Notes: generated by a model from the letters alone, not told the origin. 64,000 nucleotides of DNA from JAVBRA01 sp031548435 (GCA_031548435.1 JAVBRA010000003.1:28883-92882); one strand, 5' to 3'. Shown: positions 40,307 through 49,423, numbered from the stretch's first letter. Numbers and translations are program-made.

Positions 40307-43087
40307 CTACTTGCGTTTGACCTCCACCTCTTCATACCCTTCGACGATATCGCCGACTTTGATGTCGTTGTAGCTTTCGATGTTCAGACCGCATTCCATG
40401 CCGTTGGTCACCTCCTTGACGTCGTCCTTGAAGCGCTTGAGCGACCCCAGACGGCCGGTGTAGACCACGATGCCGTCGCGGATCACGCGGATCTTGGTGT
40501 GACGGGTGACCTTCCCTTCACGCACAATACATCCGGCAATGGTGCCCACTTTCGATATTTTGAACACCTCCAGCACCTCGACCGAGCAGACGATCTCCTC
40601 TTTCATTTCGGGGGCGAGCATGCCGTCGATGGCGTCCTTGATTTCGTTGATGGCGTCGTAGATCACGGAGTAAAGGCGGATCTCGATCTCTTCCTTCTCG
40701 GCGATCTTACGGGCGCTCGACGACGGGCGCACCTGGAACCCGATGATGATGGCGTTCGATGCGGCGGCCAGCAGCACGTCCGATTCGGAGATCTGCCCCA
40801 CCGCCTTGTGGATGATGTTCAGGTGCACCGACTCTTTCGAGAGCTTGAGCAGCGAGTCGGACAGGGCCTCGATCGAACCGTCCACGTCCCCTTTGACGAT
40901 GATGTTCAGCTCACGGAAGTTGCCGATGGCGATGCGGCGGCCGATTTCGTCCAGCGTGATGTGTTTCTGGGTCATCAACCCCTGCATGCGTTGCAGCTGT
41001 TCGCGCTTGTTGGCGATGTCGCGGGCCTGCTTGTCGTCGTCCATGATGTTGAACGTGTCGCCGGCCTGCGGTGCGCCGTTGAGGCCCAGCACCAGCACCG
41101 GGGTCGAGGGCAGAGCCTCTTTCACCGGGTTGCCGCGTTCGTTGAACATCGCCTTCACGCGGCCGGTGTACGTCCCGGCCAGAATCGATTCGCCGATGTG
41201 CATGGTGCCGGCCTCCACCAGCACCGTGGCCAGATAACCGCGCCCCTTGTCGAGCGACGATTCGATCACCGTGCCGTGGGCTTTCTTATCGGGATTGGCC
41301 CGCAGATTGAGCATCTCGGCCTCCAGCAACACTTTTTCAAGCAGCTTGTCGATGTTCAGCCCCTGCTTGGCGGATATCTCCTGGCATTGGTATTTGCCGC
41401 CCCAGTCTTCGACCAGGTAGTTCATGCCGGCCAGCTGTTCGCGGATGCGGTCGGGATTGGCTCCCGGCTTGTCGACCTTGTTGATGGCGAACACCATCGG
41501 CACCCCTGCCGCCACAGCGTGGTTGATAGCCTCGATGGTCTGGGGCATCACGCTGTCGTCGGCCGCGATGATGATGATGGCCACGTCCGTGATTTTTGCT
41601 CCGCGCGCACGCATGGCCGTAAAGGCCTCGTGCCCGGGGGTGTCGAGGAACGTGATGCGCTTGCCGTTGTCGAGCTTCACGCTGTAAGCCCCGATATGCT
41701 GGGTGATCCCCCCGGCTTCGCCTTCGATCACGTTCGCTTTGCGGATGTGGTCGAGCAGCGAGGTCTTCCCGTGGTCGACGTGTCCCATCACCGTTACGAT
41801 CGGGGCGCGGGGTTTGAGGTCTTCCTCGCGGTCCTGCTCGTCGTTGATCGCCTCTTGCGTATCGACGGTCACGAACTCGATCTGGTAGCCGAACTCCTCG
41901 GCCACGATCACCAGAGCTTCGGCGTCCAGACGCTGGTTGATCGACACCATCAACCCCAGGTTCATGCACGCCATGATCACGTCCGTTACCGGCACGTTCA
42001 TCATCGAGGCCAACTCGCTCACGGTCACGAACTCGGTGACGTTCAGGATATGTTTTTCACCTTCCTGGCGTTCGATCTCCTCGCTCATCTTGGCCGAAAC
42101 GGCATCGCGCTTGTCTCGACGGTATTTCGAGCTCTTGGTTTTCGACCCTTTGGAGGTCAGGCGGGCCAGCGTTTCTTTGATCTGCTTCTGTACTTCCTCG
42201 TCGCTTACCTCCTGATGGACAATGGGTTTCGGCTTCCCTTTGCCCCCCTTGAACGGTTTGCCTGCACCGCCCGGGCCGCCGCCAGGCCTGCCCTGACCGC
42301 CCTGACCGGGTCCCGGACGGCCTTGGCCGGGAGTTGCGGGTTTCGTCACATCGACCTTATTGTCTTTCTTGATTCGTTTGCGTTTGTGCTTGTCGTCGCC
42401 GCCGCCCCGGCGTCCTCCGGGGGCGTCTTTGATCTCGATCTTGCCCAGTATCTTCGGGCCCGAGAGTTTGTTGTCGCCTTCGTTGGGGCGGAACACGTTG
42501 TCGTTGTTACCGGCCATGCGGTCGTCGAACGTCTTGTTCTGCGCTTCGCTGTTGGCGATCGGGGCCTGAGGCTCCTGCGCCGCGGGTTGCGGCCGGACGG
42601 GTTCTTTCACCGGTTCTTTCGCCGGCTCCTTCACAGGCTCTTTGACCACAGGCGGAATCGCCGGTTTGGGCGCCGGCTCTTCTTTCCTGGGCTGCGGCGC
42701 GGCGCCTTTGCGACGGGTGTCGGGCAGGTCGATCTTGCCCAGGATCCGCGGCCCCGAAAGCGTATCGACCGAGGGAGCGATCATGCGGCTCTTGATCACC
42801 ACCTCCTCGTTGTTGAAGGGGGATTCTTCTTTCACCGCATCCTTATCCGAGATCGACACGCTCTCCTGCGCGCCCTTGATCTTCTCGCGGATATTCACAC
42901 GCTCGAGGTTGCGTCCGGCCCCGAACTCTTTCTCGATGAGGTCGTAAGCAGGCTGTTCGATGATGGTATTGGGAGAATTATCTATGACAATCCCTTTCTT
43001 GGCCAGGAAATCCTTGACCGATCCCAGTCCGATGTTGAACTCGCGCGCAACAGCATTTAACCTGTGTCTTTTTCTTTCTTCTGCCAT
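40307..43087 (-). CDS. infB: Translation initiation factor IF-2
   Basis: GTPase that places initiator tRNA on the 30S subunit. At 926 residues it is full length. The N-terminal IF2N-like start (RHRLNAVAREFNIGLGSVKDFLAKKG) is followed by a long flexible region rich in Pro, Lys, Glu and Gly (repeated KEPVKEPAKEP, then RPGPGQGGQGRPGG). The G domain begins at about residue 430: PIVTVMGHVDHGKTSLLDHI (G1), DTPGHEAF (G3) and AINKVDKPGAN (G4). Domains II-IV follow (GTVIESSLDKGRG, the C-terminal GMECGLNIESYNDIKVGD). It is the last gene of rimP-nusA-infB, 116 bp after nusA. Confidence 0.97.
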   Translation of the reverse strand: MAEERKRHRLNAVAREFNIGLGSVKDFLAKKGIVIDNSPNTIIEQPAYDLIEKEFGAGRNLERVNIREKIKGAQESVSISDKDAVKEESPFNNEEVVIKSRMIAPSVDTLSGPRILGKIDLPDTRRKGAAPQPRKEEPAPKPAIPPVVKEPVKEPAKEPVKEPVRPQPAAQEPQAPIANSEAQNKTFDDRMAGNNDNVFRPNEGDNKLSGPKILGKIEIKDAPGGRRGGGDDKHKRKRIKKDNKVDVTKPATPGQGRPGPGQGGQGRPGGGPGGAGKPFKGGKGKPKPIVHQEVSDEEVQKQIKETLARLTSKGSKTKSSKYRRDKRDAVSAKMSEEIERQEGEKHILNVTEFVTVSELASMMNVPVTDVIMACMNLGLMVSINQRLDAEALVIVAEEFGYQIEFVTVDTQEAINDEQDREEDLKPRAPIVTVMGHVDHGKTSLLDHIRKANVIEGEAGGITQHIGAYSVKLDNGKRITFLDTPGHEAFTAMRARGAKITDVAIIIIAADDSVMPQTIEAINHAVAAGVPMVFAINKVDKPGANPDRIREQLAGMNYLVEDWGGKYQCQEISAKQGLNIDKLLEKVLLEAEMLNLRANPDKKAHGTVIESSLDKGRGYLATVLVEAGTMHIGESILAGTYTGRVKAMFNERGNPVKEALPSTPVLVLGLNGAPQAGDTFNIMDDDKQARDIANKREQLQRMQGLMTQKHITLDEIGRRIAIGNFRELNIIVKGDVDGSIEALSDSLLKLSKESVHLNIIHKAVGQISESDVLLAAASNAIIIGFQVRPSSSARKIAEKEEIEIRLYSVIYDAINEIKDAIDGMLAPEMKEEIVCSVEVLEVFKISKVGTIAGCIVREGKVTRHTKIRVIRDGIVVYTGRLGSLKRFKDDVKEVTNGMECGLNIESYNDIKVGDIVEGYEEVEVKRK

Positions 43088-43203
43088 ATTTTTCCTCCTC
43101 TTTTTCTGCGTGTGACTTTTAAATCCGTTTCTCGGGACTCATCTGAAGCTCCCTGCCTCTTTTTGTTTGTTCCGGCCTAAAGGGGCGAAATGCCGAGGGC
43201 GGG

Positions 43204-44436
43204 TTACTCGAACTCCGAACGAAGAATGTCTACCACCTCTTTCACCGTTTCCTCTTCCAGGTCGGTGCGCCGCACCAGCTCGGCCACCGGCACTTCGAGC
43301 ACGCTCTTGGCCGTGTCGCAGCCGATGTTCTTGAACTGGTCGATGATCCACTGGTCGATCTCGTCCGAGAATTCGTTCAGGTCCACATCCTCCTCTTCGT
43401 CGGCCTCGCGGTAGACGTCGATGTCGTAACCGGTAAGCATGCTCGCCAGCCGGATGTTGAGGCCGCCCTTGCCGATGGCCAGCGACACCTCGTTGGGCTT
43501 GAGGAACACCTTGGCCGTCTTGGTCTCCTCGTCGATGGTGATCGACGACACCTTGGCCGGGTTCAGCGCCCGCTGGATGTAGAGCGGAATGTTGGTGGTG
43601 TAGTTCACCACGTCGATGTTTTCGTTGCGCAACTCGCGCACGATCGAATAGACCCTCGATCCCTTCACGCCCACACAGGCGCCCACCGGGTCGACGCGTT
43701 CGTCGTAGCTTTCGACCGCCACTTTGGCCCGCTCGCCGGGAATGCGCACCACCTTCTTGATGGTGATCAGCCCGTCGAAGATCTCCGGCACCTCCAGTTC
43801 GAACAGCCTTTCCAGAAATTCGGGAGCCGTACGCGAAAGGATGATGTGCGGCACGTTGTTCTTCATCTCCACCTTGCTCACGATAGCGCGGATTGTATCG
43901 CCCTTCTTGAAAAAATCGCTCGGGATCTGCTCGCTCTTGGGCAGAATCAGCTCGTTTTCATCATCGTCGAGCACCAGCACCTCTTTCTTCCATGCCTGAT
44001 ACACCTCGCCGGTGATGATCTCGCCCACGCGTTCCTTATACGTGTTGTAGAGGTTGCTGTTTTCCAGGTCGGTGATGCGTGCGGCCAGGTTCTGCCGCAG
44101 CGACAGGATCGACCGGCGGCCGAACGATTCGATCTTGATCTCATCCGACACCTCTTCGCCCACCTCGTACGTGGGGTCGATCTTGCGCGCCTCCGACAGC
44201 GAGATCTCCTTGTTGGGGTTTTCCACCGCGCCGTCTTCGACGATGGTGCGGTTGCGCCATATCTCGAAGTCGCCCTTGTCGAGGTTGATGATGAACGAAA
44301 AGTTGTCGTCGCTCTCGTACGTTTTGATCATAAGATGGCGGAACACGTCCTCCAGGACGCTGACCATCGTGGCCTTGTCAATGTTTTTCAACTCCTTGAA
44401 CTCGGCAAAGGTGTTAATCAGATCAACATTATTCAT
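43204..44436 (-). CDS. nusA: Transcription termination/antitermination factor NusA
   Basis: RNA polymerase-associated factor controlling pausing and termination. The 410-residue protein has the N-terminal polymerase-binding domain (FAEFKELKNIDKATMVSVLEDVF), an S1 domain (VGEIITGEVYQAWKKEVLV), and two KH domains (DPVGACVGVKGSRVYSIVREL; VSLAIGKGGLNIRLASMLTGY). The C-terminal acidic repeats of E. coli NusA are replaced by one short helix-hairpin-helix-like segment (SVLEVPVAELVRRTDLEEETV), giving the shorter form usual outside proteobacteria. It lies between rimP and infB, with repeat-like gaps on both sides. Confidence 0.96.
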   Translation of the reverse strand: MNNVDLINTFAEFKELKNIDKATMVSVLEDVFRHLMIKTYESDDNFSFIINLDKGDFEIWRNRTIVEDGAVENPNKEISLSEARKIDPTYEVGEEVSDEIKIESFGRRSILSLRQNLAARITDLENSNLYNTYKERVGEIITGEVYQAWKKEVLVLDDDENELILPKSEQIPSDFFKKGDTIRAIVSKVEMKNNVPHIILSRTAPEFLERLFELEVPEIFDGLITIKKVVRIPGERAKVAVESYDERVDPVGACVGVKGSRVYSIVRELRNENIDVVNYTTNIPLYIQRALNPAKVSSITIDEETKTAKVFLKPNEVSLAIGKGGLNIRLASMLTGYDIDVYREADEEEDVDLNEFSDEIDQWIIDQFKNIGCDTAKSVLEVPVAELVRRTDLEEETVKEVVDILRSEFE

Positions 44437-44520
44437 CGTTATGCTGTTTTTATTCTCTTAATCATTATTCGCGAACTCTCCCCCGCCGGGGCTCCGGAGC
44501 GAGAATTCCGCCCGGTGTCT

Positions 44521-44598
44521 GCCGGGAGCGCCCGGGCTCCACCCATCGCAGTTTTGTTTCGCTCCGCTAACGTCCTCAGTAAAGGGATCACCCTTTAA
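44521..44598 (-). repeat. Intergenic repeat-like segment between rimP and nusA
   Basis: Shares with 45176-45230 the blocks GGGAGCGCCCGGGC (versus GGAGCGCTCGGGC), TCAGTAAAGGG and a small hairpin of the form AAAGGG-N-CCCTTT (versus AGGGTC-N-GACCCT). Both lie in the untranslated parts of the same operon. Similarity is short and could partly reflect GC-rich composition. Confidence 0.4.
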
Positions 44599-44616
44599 CC
44601 GGAGGGGCTGCGCCGC

Positions 44617-45084
44617 TTATTTGAAGTCGATGTAGCGCGCCGCTTTTTTGATCTCCCCGAAAGCGATGCTTTTTTGCTTGCTCACAAACTGCTTCCGCTT
44701 GCTTCCCTCGACCGGTTCTTTCTCTTCCCACTCCACGGTGATGCCGTCCTCGTCGGCGGCAGTCAGGGTGGCAACGAGTTTCCTCCCGTCTTTGGTCACC
44801 ACCTCCACCGGATTGCCGATGTTGTTGCGGTACTGCCTCAACAGCCTGAACGGCTGCCCCAGCCCCGCCGAAAACACCGACAGTTCGAAATCTTCCGCCT
44901 CGCGGTCGAGCCGCCCCTCGATCTGCCGGCTCAGGGCTACGCAGTCGTCGATGCCCACCGGCCGGTCGGCGTCTACCACTACCTCGATCTCGTTGGAGGG
45001 CGAGCATTTCACCTCCACCGGAAACAGATCGCCGCCCGCAAGCAGTTCCGCAACAATCGCTTCTATCTGTTCTTTCGAAATCAT
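44617..45084 (-). CDS. rimP: Ribosome maturation factor RimP
   Basis: Cytoplasmic 30S subunit assembly factor, 155 residues. The N-terminal alpha/beta domain (VAELLAGGDLFPVEVKCS, EIEVVVDADRPVGIDDCVAL, SRQIEGRLDREAEDFELSVF) and SAGLGQPFRLLRQYRNNIGN are typical, followed by an SH3-like C-terminal barrel (RKLVATLTAADEDGITVEW). It heads the classical rimP-nusA-infB operon. The promoter is about 190 nt upstream, leaving a long leader with hairpins that may regulate the operon. Confidence 0.95.
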   Translation of the reverse strand: MISKEQIEAIVAELLAGGDLFPVEVKCSPSNEIEVVVDADRPVGIDDCVALSRQIEGRLDREAEDFELSVFSAGLGQPFRLLRQYRNNIGNPVEVVTKDGRKLVATLTAADEDGITVEWEEKEPVEGSKRKQFVSKQKSIAFGEIKKAARYIDFK

Positions 45085-45175
45085 GCTGAATATTAAGATA
45101 CAACCGTCTCATTTATTGAGCTGAAAGTGCGGCGGGCCTGCATTCGCGCGGTGTTTCCGGATGGAGCCTTCACTC

Positions 45176-45230
45176 GCCGGAGCGCTCGGGCAACATCTCC
45201 CGCCTCTTCAGTAAAGGGTCTGCGACCCTA
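45176..45230 (-). repeat. Repeat-like segment in the rimP leader
   Basis: Partner of 44521-44598 (see that entry). On the minus strand it reads as an AGGGTCGCAGACCCT hairpin followed by TTACTGAAGAGGCGGGAG. Confidence 0.4.
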
Positions 45231-45258
45231 TCAAAACAGGGGACTATTAGTCCCCTGT
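45231..45258 (-). promoter_or_regulatory. Attenuator-like hairpin in the rimP-nusA-infB leader
   Basis: On the minus strand ACAGGGGACTA and TAGTCCCCTGT form a perfect 11-bp stem around one base (so the practical loop is larger), followed by TTTGA. It starts about 12-20 nt after the predicted transcription start and looks like a short intrinsic terminator ahead of the operon that encodes NusA. Confidence 0.5.
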
Positions 45259-45275
45259 CTCACTTGTAACGGCCA

Positions 45276-45305
45276 CAAATATAAGGCTTTTTATCCGAAA
45301 AACAA
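45276..45305 (-). promoter_or_regulatory. Promoter of the rimP-nusA-infB operon
   Basis: On the minus strand TTG (45303-45305), a 19-nt spacer and TATATTTG (45276-45283). The leader to the rimP ATG is about 190 nt. Confidence 0.7.
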
Positions 45306-45329
45306 ATTTTTCTCAAAAATCGGCCGGTT

Positions 45330-46133
45330 TCAGTCCAAATCGTCGGACTTTCCGGTCAGGGTATACGACCGGAGGATGCCGCGTCTGGAGCTTCGTACAA
45401 AGTTGACTATTTCATCCCTTTCGGGCGATTGGGGTAATTCGCTTTCGATGATGTCGCACGCTTTTGTGTAGGCGTAGCCGCTCTGGAAAAGGATGCGCAT
45501 GATGTTCTGGATCTCGCATATTTTCTCCTGCGTGAATCCTCTGCGGCGCAGTCCGACGACGTTGATCCCGGCGAACGACAGCGGCTCGCGGCCCGCCATG
45601 ATGTACGGAGGCACGTCCTTGCCCGTGCGCGACCCGCCCTGGACGATGACGTGCTTGCCGATGCGCGTGAACTGATGGATCAGCACCCCGCCGCTGAGAA
45701 TCGCGCAATCGTCGATCTCCACTTCGCCGGCCAGCTGCGATGCGTTGCCGACAATCACCCCGTTGCCCAGCACACAGTCGTGCGCCACGTGCGAGTAAGC
45801 CATCAGCAGGCAGTTGCCACCCACGACCGTTTTCCCCCGCGAGGCCGTTCCCCGGTTCACGGTAACGCACTCGCGCACGGTGGTGTTGTCGCCGATTTCG
45901 GCCGTGGTCACCTCGCCGCGGAACTTCAGATCCTGAGGTTCGCCCGCAATGACAGCCGAGGAGTGGATCCTGCAGTTCTTCCCGATCCGCGCACCGTCCA
46001 GAATCACGGCCGAAGGGGCGATATGGCATCCGTCGCCGATCACCACATCGGCCGCGACATAGGCGAAAGGCCCTATCGTTACGTTCTCTCCGATCCGGGC
46101 GTCGGGATGGATATGCGCTAATTTACTTATCAT
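45330..46133 (-). CDS. lpxA: Acyl-ACP--UDP-N-acetylglucosamine O-acyltransferase
   Basis: First step of lipid A synthesis: acylates UDP-GlcNAc at the 3-OH. The 267-residue protein has a left-handed beta-helix made of hexapeptide repeats (HPDARIGENVTIGPFAYV onward), the catalytic His118 in YSHVAHDCVLGNG, and GEPQDLKFRGE, a LpxA hallmark. The helical C-terminus (LRRRGFTQEKICEIQNI) is typical. It follows lpxC-fabZ by 88 bp but has its own full promoter in the gap. The final residues overlap no other gene. Confidence 0.96.
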   Translation of the reverse strand: MISKLAHIHPDARIGENVTIGPFAYVAADVVIGDGCHIAPSAVILDGARIGKNCRIHSSAVIAGEPQDLKFRGEVTTAEIGDNTTVRECVTVNRGTASRGKTVVGGNCLLMAYSHVAHDCVLGNGVIVGNASQLAGEVEIDDCAILSGGVLIHQFTRIGKHVIVQGGSRTGKDVPPYIMAGREPLSFAGINVVGLRRRGFTQEKICEIQNIMRILFQSGYAYTKACDIIESELPQSPERDEIVNFVRSSRRGILRSYTLTGKSDDLD

Positions 46134-46182
46134 CGGTTGTTGTCGGTTAAATTCGGATGTTCTCCGGCAGCTTCTGCGATTA

Positions 46183-46213
46183 CAAATATATGCAGAATTT
46201 GGTCATAAAACAA
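46183..46213 (-). promoter_or_regulatory. Promoter of lpxA
   Basis: On the minus strand TTG (46211-46213), a 20-nt spacer and TATATTTG (46183-46190), 50 nt before the lpxA ATG. It allows lpxA expression independent of lpxC-fabZ. Confidence 0.7.
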
Positions 46214-46221
46214 AACGTCCG

Positions 46222-47634
46222 TTATTCCCCGACATTTTTATTTTTCACGATCTGCGCCATCAGGAAACTTTCGGTTGCCAACTGGTTGCCCACATAGGCT
46301 TTGGCGTTCATCATCACAATGCCGCGGCGGATGGGTTCGGTGAACTCCAGCATGAACGTCAGCGTGTCGCCCGGCACCACCTTGCGGCGGAAGCGGACAT
46401 TGTCGATTTTCATGAAGTAGGTCGAATAGTTCTCCGGATCGGGCACGGTGCTCAGCGCCAGGATGCCGCCGCATTGGGCCATCGCCTCGACGATCAGCAC
46501 GCCGGGCATCACCGGCTCTTCGGGGAAATGGCCCACGAAGAACCCCTCGTTCATGGTCACGTTCTTGATGCCCACGATATGGTCGGCGCCCATCTCCATG
46601 ATCTTGTCCACCAGCAAAAACGGCGGGCGATGGGGCAGGATGCCCTTGATCTGGTTGATGTCGTACACCGGGGTGGCGTTCGGGTCGTATTTATAGGCCG
46701 GCGCCGTTTCGTCGCGGCGGATGTTCTTGCGGATCAACTTGGCCACTTCCGTGTTGGCGAAATGGCCGGGGCGGGTGGCGACCACCTTGCCCCTGATGCG
46801 CATCCCCACCAGCGCCAGATCGCCCAGCAGGTCGAGCAGTTTGTGGCGGGCCGCTTCGTTCGAAAAGCGCAGCTCGGTGTTGCTCAGGTAGCCGCTCGAC
46901 TGTACTTTGATGTCTTTCTTGTTGAACACCGATGCGATGCGGGCGATCTCCTCATCCGGCATCGGATTTTCGACGATCACCAGCGCGTTGTCCAGGTCAC
47001 CGCCCTTGATCAGGTTGTTTTTGAACAGCGGTTCCAGCTCGTGCAGGAACACGAATGTGCGGCAGGGAGCCACCTGAGTGGCGAATTCTTCCGGGTTTTC
47101 CGTATCGCAAATCGACGCGTACTGGTGCCCCAGCACCTTCGACTTATAGTCGATGTTGACCGTCAGCGAATAGTGGTCGTCGGGATAGACGGTCACCTGC
47201 ACCCCCTTGGCCGGATCCGAGAACTCGATCTTTTCGTTGATCTCGTAGTAGCAGCGGTCGGTGGCCTGCTCCACGGTGCCGGCGGCGAGTATCTTTTCCG
47301 TGTACTCTTTGGCCGACCCGTCGAGGATGGGCGTTTCGGGAGCGTTGATCTCGACCAGGGCGTTGTCCACGCCGCACATCCACAGCGAAGCCATCAGGTG
47401 TTCGATGGTGCTGACCCTGACCCCGTTCTTTTCGATGGTGGTGCCGCGCGAGGTATCGGTCACATGGTCGGCCAGGGCGGCGATCGCGGGTTGTCCTTCG
47501 AGGTCAGTGCGGCGGAATGTTATCCCGTGATTCTCTGCCGCCGGAAGGACGTTCATCACCACATCGAGGCCGGTATGGAGCCCTTTGCCCCTGAAGGTGA
47601 CGCTCTCTTTCAACGTTCTTTGTTTCACAGACAT
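46222..47634 (-). CDS. lpxC/fabZ: Bifunctional LpxC-FabZ: UDP-3-O-acyl-GlcNAc deacetylase / 3-hydroxyacyl-ACP dehydratase
   Basis: A natural fusion, 470 residues. The LpxC half (about 1-300) carries the zinc ligands: His79 in STIEHLMAS, His264 and Asp268 in ARHKLLDLLGD. It removes acetate from the lipid A precursor, the committed step. The FabZ half (about 325-470) has ILPHRPPFLLVDKI, the catalytic His369 in GHFPEEPVMPG and Glu383 in VEAMAQ, dehydrating hydroxyacyl-ACP in fatty acid synthesis. The fusion thus joins two pathways that compete for the same acyl-ACP. The start is 47634; the -7 box TACTTTTG (47658-47665) rules out the in-frame GTG at 47655. Confidence 0.96.
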   Translation of the reverse strand: MSVKQRTLKESVTFRGKGLHTGLDVVMNVLPAAENHGITFRRTDLEGQPAIAALADHVTDTSRGTTIEKNGVRVSTIEHLMASLWMCGVDNALVEINAPETPILDGSAKEYTEKILAAGTVEQATDRCYYEINEKIEFSDPAKGVQVTVYPDDHYSLTVNIDYKSKVLGHQYASICDTENPEEFATQVAPCRTFVFLHELEPLFKNNLIKGGDLDNALVIVENPMPDEEIARIASVFNKKDIKVQSSGYLSNTELRFSNEAARHKLLDLLGDLALVGMRIRGKVVATRPGHFANTEVAKLIRKNIRRDETAPAYKYDPNATPVYDINQIKGILPHRPPFLLVDKIMEMGADHIVGIKNVTMNEGFFVGHFPEEPVMPGVLIVEAMAQCGGILALSTVPDPENYSTYFMKIDNVRFRRKVVPGDTLTFMLEFTEPIRRGIVMMNAKAYVGNQLATESFLMAQIVKNKNVGE

Positions 47635-47657
47635 AAAGAAGCTGTTTAAATTCACGG

Positions 47658-47665
47658 CAAAAGTA
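47658..47665 (-). promoter_or_regulatory. -7 box of lpxC-fabZ
   Basis: TACTTTTG on the minus strand, 23 nt before the ATG at 47634. Confidence 0.55.
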
Positions 47666-47746
47666 TAAAAAAATTACAATAACGGCGCCCCGCGCTCGTT
47701 CTTTCTCAAAAAATCCCGATATTCGCACAGGCAATCACTTTCACCG

Positions 47747-48544
47747 ATGAGCGGCAACCGACAGAAAATAACCGAATCCGACCTTCCGTTCCACAGGCAG
47801 AAACAGGAATGGGGCGAATGGGTGTTCAACCACCGCGTGGGGATCTGCGTGACGGTGATCGTCTACATGTTTTTCGGGATCGTGGTGCTCACGGCCAAGA
47901 TCATTATCCAGGACCGTTCGATGGTGGGAGTGATGATGATTGCCGTGGACCAGCTTCCGCCCGAGCCCGTCGAGCCTCCCGAGCCGAAAGAGACGGAACT
48001 CACCCGCGAGTTCGACAACGTCGACTATTCCAGCGTGCGCAACCTCCGCTCGAACGCCAATGCCCGGGAAGAGGACGGCACCCGCCAAAGCAACGACTCG
48101 CGCCTGTCCGACCTTTACAACCAGGCCAACGCCATCAGCGACCGGCTCCAGTCCACGCGGCAGAACTACCAGGCGGGGCTGGACGAGGAGGAGGCCATCA
48201 ACAACGCCTCGCGCAACAGTTCGAAACCCGGCTCCAACGACAACGCGTCCGATGCCAGGGTCAAGTCGAACGTGACCATCGAATACAGTCTGGGCAACCG
48301 CGAGAACGTCTACATGAAAAACCCCGCCTATCGCTGCGAGGGGGGCGCCACGGTGGTGGTCGACATCACGGTCAACCGCAACGGCCGCGTCATCGACGCC
48401 TCGGTGTCGAAAGCCTCGTCGGCCAGCAGCTGTTTCGCCGAGATGGCGCTCGACGCCGCCCAATCGTCGCGCTTCAATGTCGATGCGTCCGCCCCGGAAA
48501 AAGAGAAAGGCACCATCACTTATATCTTCATCCCCCAACGTTGA
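47747..48544 (+). CDS. TonB-like energy transducer protein
   Basis: A 265-residue inner-membrane protein. A basic cytoplasmic start is followed by one membrane segment (about 30-52, VGICVTVIVYMFFGIVVLT), a short PPEPVEPPEPKE stretch, a long polar linker of helical and Asn/Ser-rich text, and a C-terminal domain ending GATVVVDITVNRNGRVIDAS then ITYIFIPQR, which is the TonB C-terminal pattern. It probably transmits proton-motive force to an outer-membrane receptor such as the one at 25803-28490, but it is not adjacent. ExbB and ExbD genes are absent here. Confidence 0.8.
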   Translation: MSGNRQKITESDLPFHRQKQEWGEWVFNHRVGICVTVIVYMFFGIVVLTAKIIIQDRSMVGVMMIAVDQLPPEPVEPPEPKETELTREFDNVDYSSVRNLRSNANAREEDGTRQSNDSRLSDLYNQANAISDRLQSTRQNYQAGLDEEEAINNASRNSSKPGSNDNASDARVKSNVTIEYSLGNRENVYMKNPAYRCEGGATVVVDITVNRNGRVIDASVSKASSASSCFAEMALDAAQSSRFNVDASAPEKEKGTITYIFIPQR

Positions 48545-48601
48545 CATCCGCCGGGCGAAATAAACGCGCTCCGGCCGTCAGCGCAGGCAGCGCCTCTGCT
48601 T

Positions 48602-49390
48602 TTACTTTCCCGCTTTCAGGGAATCGGGCATTTCGACCATTCTCGCGAATGTGGTCAGCGGCGAATTGATGGACACATAATCAATCAGCATCGAATCGGC
48701 GCTGAACAACCTGACAGTCCCTTTCGACCCGAAATATTCGCTTGACTTGTCGTAATAATAGTTATAGGAGAAGATCCTCGGCTGGCACTTCCACACCAGG
48801 TTCCCTTTGTATGTGCTGATTTTGTAGATGGTTTTGTCTTTTGTCCACCCGGATATCGACTTGTTGCTCTTCCCGAGGTAAATATCCCCGTCCCTTTCGA
48901 AATAGATTTCGCAGCCCTTGATGCTGCGTTTATCAGTAGACCACGTTCCAAGAAAAACCTTTGCTGCGATCATGTCGGCGATCTTCTGCACAACGGTCGA
49001 ATCGAAGCAGGCGATCATCTCTTTTTCATTGGCCGGCAGCACACGCATCAGCGAGTCGATCTGCCCGTTGGCAATTTGTTGTTTCGCATAGTCGATAACA
49101 ATGCGTTTCATCTCGCGCTTGAAGGCTTTGTCGTCCGACTCCCTGTCGACCAGAATCAGAGTCCGTTCCCAGTCGCCCACACCTACCAGCTGTTCAAACG
49201 CGTCGTTTTTGCGCAGTGCCGCCGAGTCGAGCCACGACTTGTCTTCGATCGTTACCCGCTTCAGCATTTCGATGCCGTACTCGTATTTGCCGCTGCCGAT
49301 CATCTCCATTGCCTCCCTGTATGGCTTCGGCGGACGGTTGCAGGCGGCCATAGCCACAATTGCCAGGGCCAGAAGAGTAAAATGTTTCAT
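48602..49390 (-). CDS. Hypothetical lipoprotein downstream of M16 peptidases
   Basis: A 262-residue lipoprotein with signal MKHFTLLALAIVAMAAC (Cys17). The N-terminal half is helical with a repeat-like feel (YREAMEMIGSGKYEYGIEMLKRV), and the C-terminal half beta-rich (KVFLGTWSTDKRSIKGCEIYF, RDGDIYLGKSNKSISGW), somewhat like a lipocalin-type strand series. I do not recognise a family. It lies 33 bp after the second M16 gene with no promoter in the gap, so it is probably cotranscribed with the peptidases. Confidence 0.7.
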   Translation of the reverse strand: MKHFTLLALAIVAMAACNRPPKPYREAMEMIGSGKYEYGIEMLKRVTIEDKSWLDSAALRKNDAFEQLVGVGDWERTLILVDRESDDKAFKREMKRIVIDYAKQQIANGQIDSLMRVLPANEKEMIACFDSTVVQKIADMIAAKVFLGTWSTDKRSIKGCEIYFERDGDIYLGKSNKSISGWTKDKTIYKISTYKGNLVWKCQPRIFSYNYYYDKSSEYFGSKGTVRLFSADSMLIDYVSINSPLTTFARMVEMPDSLKAGK

Positions 49391-49423
49391 ACGCTATAAA
49401 TTCAGGTTGGTTGGTTTTAGAAT

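Noticed and set aside
42590..42680. Possible tandem DNA repeat or CRISPR-like array
   Set aside because: The periodic text encodes the KEPVKEPAKEP linker of IF-2; the units are short, adjacent and in frame, with no spacers.
40136..43060. A 974-codon open frame on the plus strand opposite infB
   Set aside because: It is the complement of infB codons, runs through the infB terminator and has no recognisable domain.
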